Made by a program: the position numbers and the translations under genes. The notes beneath the pieces were generated by a model that saw nothing but the letters and a program-made list of their open reading frames with translations, was not told the origin of the DNA and searched no databases. Below, one piece after another: positions 41,491 to 41,796 of a stretch of 41,796 nucleotides of DNA (the first letter of the stretch is position 1; every line of letters starts with the position of its first letter). This DNA is from Spartobacteria bacterium (GTDB lineage Bacteria; Verrucomicrobiota; Verrucomicrobiia; Chthoniobacterales; UBA10450). The DNA lies in NCBI GenBank assembly GCA_003169695.1, contig PNAS01000048.1:84452-126247 (forward strand), read 5' to 3'.

Positions 41491-41796
41491 TTAACCCGGA
41501 ATCTCCTTCAGCATCTGTGCGTTGGTTGGGAACTTTTTCACGAACATGAGGAGACGCTCGATCGCTTCAACCGGTTTATGCCCGGCCAGCCCCCGCCGGA
41601 TCATGTTGATCTTGTCCAGCTCCCACGGTTGCATGAGCAGTTCTTCGCGGCGGGTGCCGGAAAGAAAAATATCAACCGCTGGATACGTGCGTTGATCACT
41701 GATCTTGCGATCGAGCACGAGTTCCATGTTCCCGGTGCCCTTGAATTCCTGGAAGATGAGCTCGTCCATGCGGCTGCCCGTATCGATGAGCGCCGT
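41491..41796 (-). CDS. rho: Transcription termination factor Rho, C-terminal end (partial)
   Basis: The visible 101 residues start [20 protein letters not shown] at the window edge and continue [35 protein letters not shown], which is the highly conserved C-terminal part of the Rho ATPase/RNA helicase, including the R-loop and subunit-interface residues. It ends [13 protein letters not shown]. Rho is a hexameric factor that terminates transcription. The rest of the gene lies beyond the right end of the window. Confidence 0.96.
   Translation of the reverse strand, partial: TALIDTGSRMDELIFQEFKGTGNMELVLDRKISDQRTYPAVDIFLSGTRREELLMQPWELDKINMIRRGLAGHKPVEAIERLLMFVKKFPTNAQMLKEIPG

Overview
The window is 41.8 kb of dense, G+C-rich bacterial chromosome with about 35 protein genes and one tRNA. 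Kdo transferase (waaA), TolC-like proteins and an AsmA-like protein indicate a Gram-negative, diderm cell. The mix of gene families and the abundance of short intergenic palindromes (GTGGATCG... and TGTAGCGGCGG...) suggest a soil-type Verrucomicrobiota (Chthoniobacterales-like). That placement is recognition and inference, not a computed result. The window opens with the first codons of a probable ileS on the minus strand and ends inside rho, also on the minus strand.

Layout. 0.2-3.7 kb: a secreted, barrel-like protein, the collapsed remnant of an outer-membrane protein gene, and an OmpR/CusS-type two-component system. 4.0-5.1 kb: inositol-3-phosphate synthase. 5.3-10.4 kb: an overlapping set of two tandem TolC-like proteins, an HlyD-type adaptor and a LolC/MacB-type ABC permease. 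A radical SAM/SPASM-like enzyme follows, and the likely ATPase partner lies at 13 kb. 11.6-29.8 kb: a lipid and surface-glycan region. It holds three CDP-alcohol phosphatidyltransferases, an inositol-phosphate cytidylyltransferase-like enzyme, a second nucleotidyltransferase, a HAD phosphatase, an ATP-grasp enzyme, a class III aminotransferase, a Gfo/Idh/MocA dehydrogenase, a desaturase, a serine-palmitoyltransferase-like alpha-oxoamine synthase, a GNAT acyltransferase of the type linked to bacterial ceramide synthesis, a short-chain dehydrogenase, a MOP-type flippase and two membrane-lipid-linked glycosyltransferases. 29.8-32.6 kb: a frameshifted alkaline-phosphatase-superfamily hydrolase, an A+T-richer YncE-like beta-propeller gene and tRNA-Glu. 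32.7-41.8 kb: mostly housekeeping genes (waaA, rsmD, an AsmA-like protein, a lipid kinase, a rhomboid homologue, glnE, a DUF4112 protein and rho).

How it may work together (inference). Inositol-3-phosphate synthase and the cytidylyltransferase could make CDP-inositol. The oxoamine synthase, dehydrogenase and GNAT enzyme could make a ceramide-like lipid. The CDP-alcohol transferases would join a phospho-headgroup to a lipid. The seven-gene overlapping operon at 19.35-25.81 kb looks like a pathway for an uncharacterised, possibly aminated and nucleotide-activated headgroup. The flippase and the tripartite ABC exporter would move products across the envelope. This candidate inositol-sphingolipid or novel phospholipid locus is the best lead in the window.

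Other points of interest are a CDP-alcohol transferase with a degenerate nucleotidyltransferase domain and an altered active-site motif, a rhomboid with Tyr in place of the catalytic His, two probable single-base frameshifts, and palindromic repeats that supply stop codons and a terminator between convergent genes.
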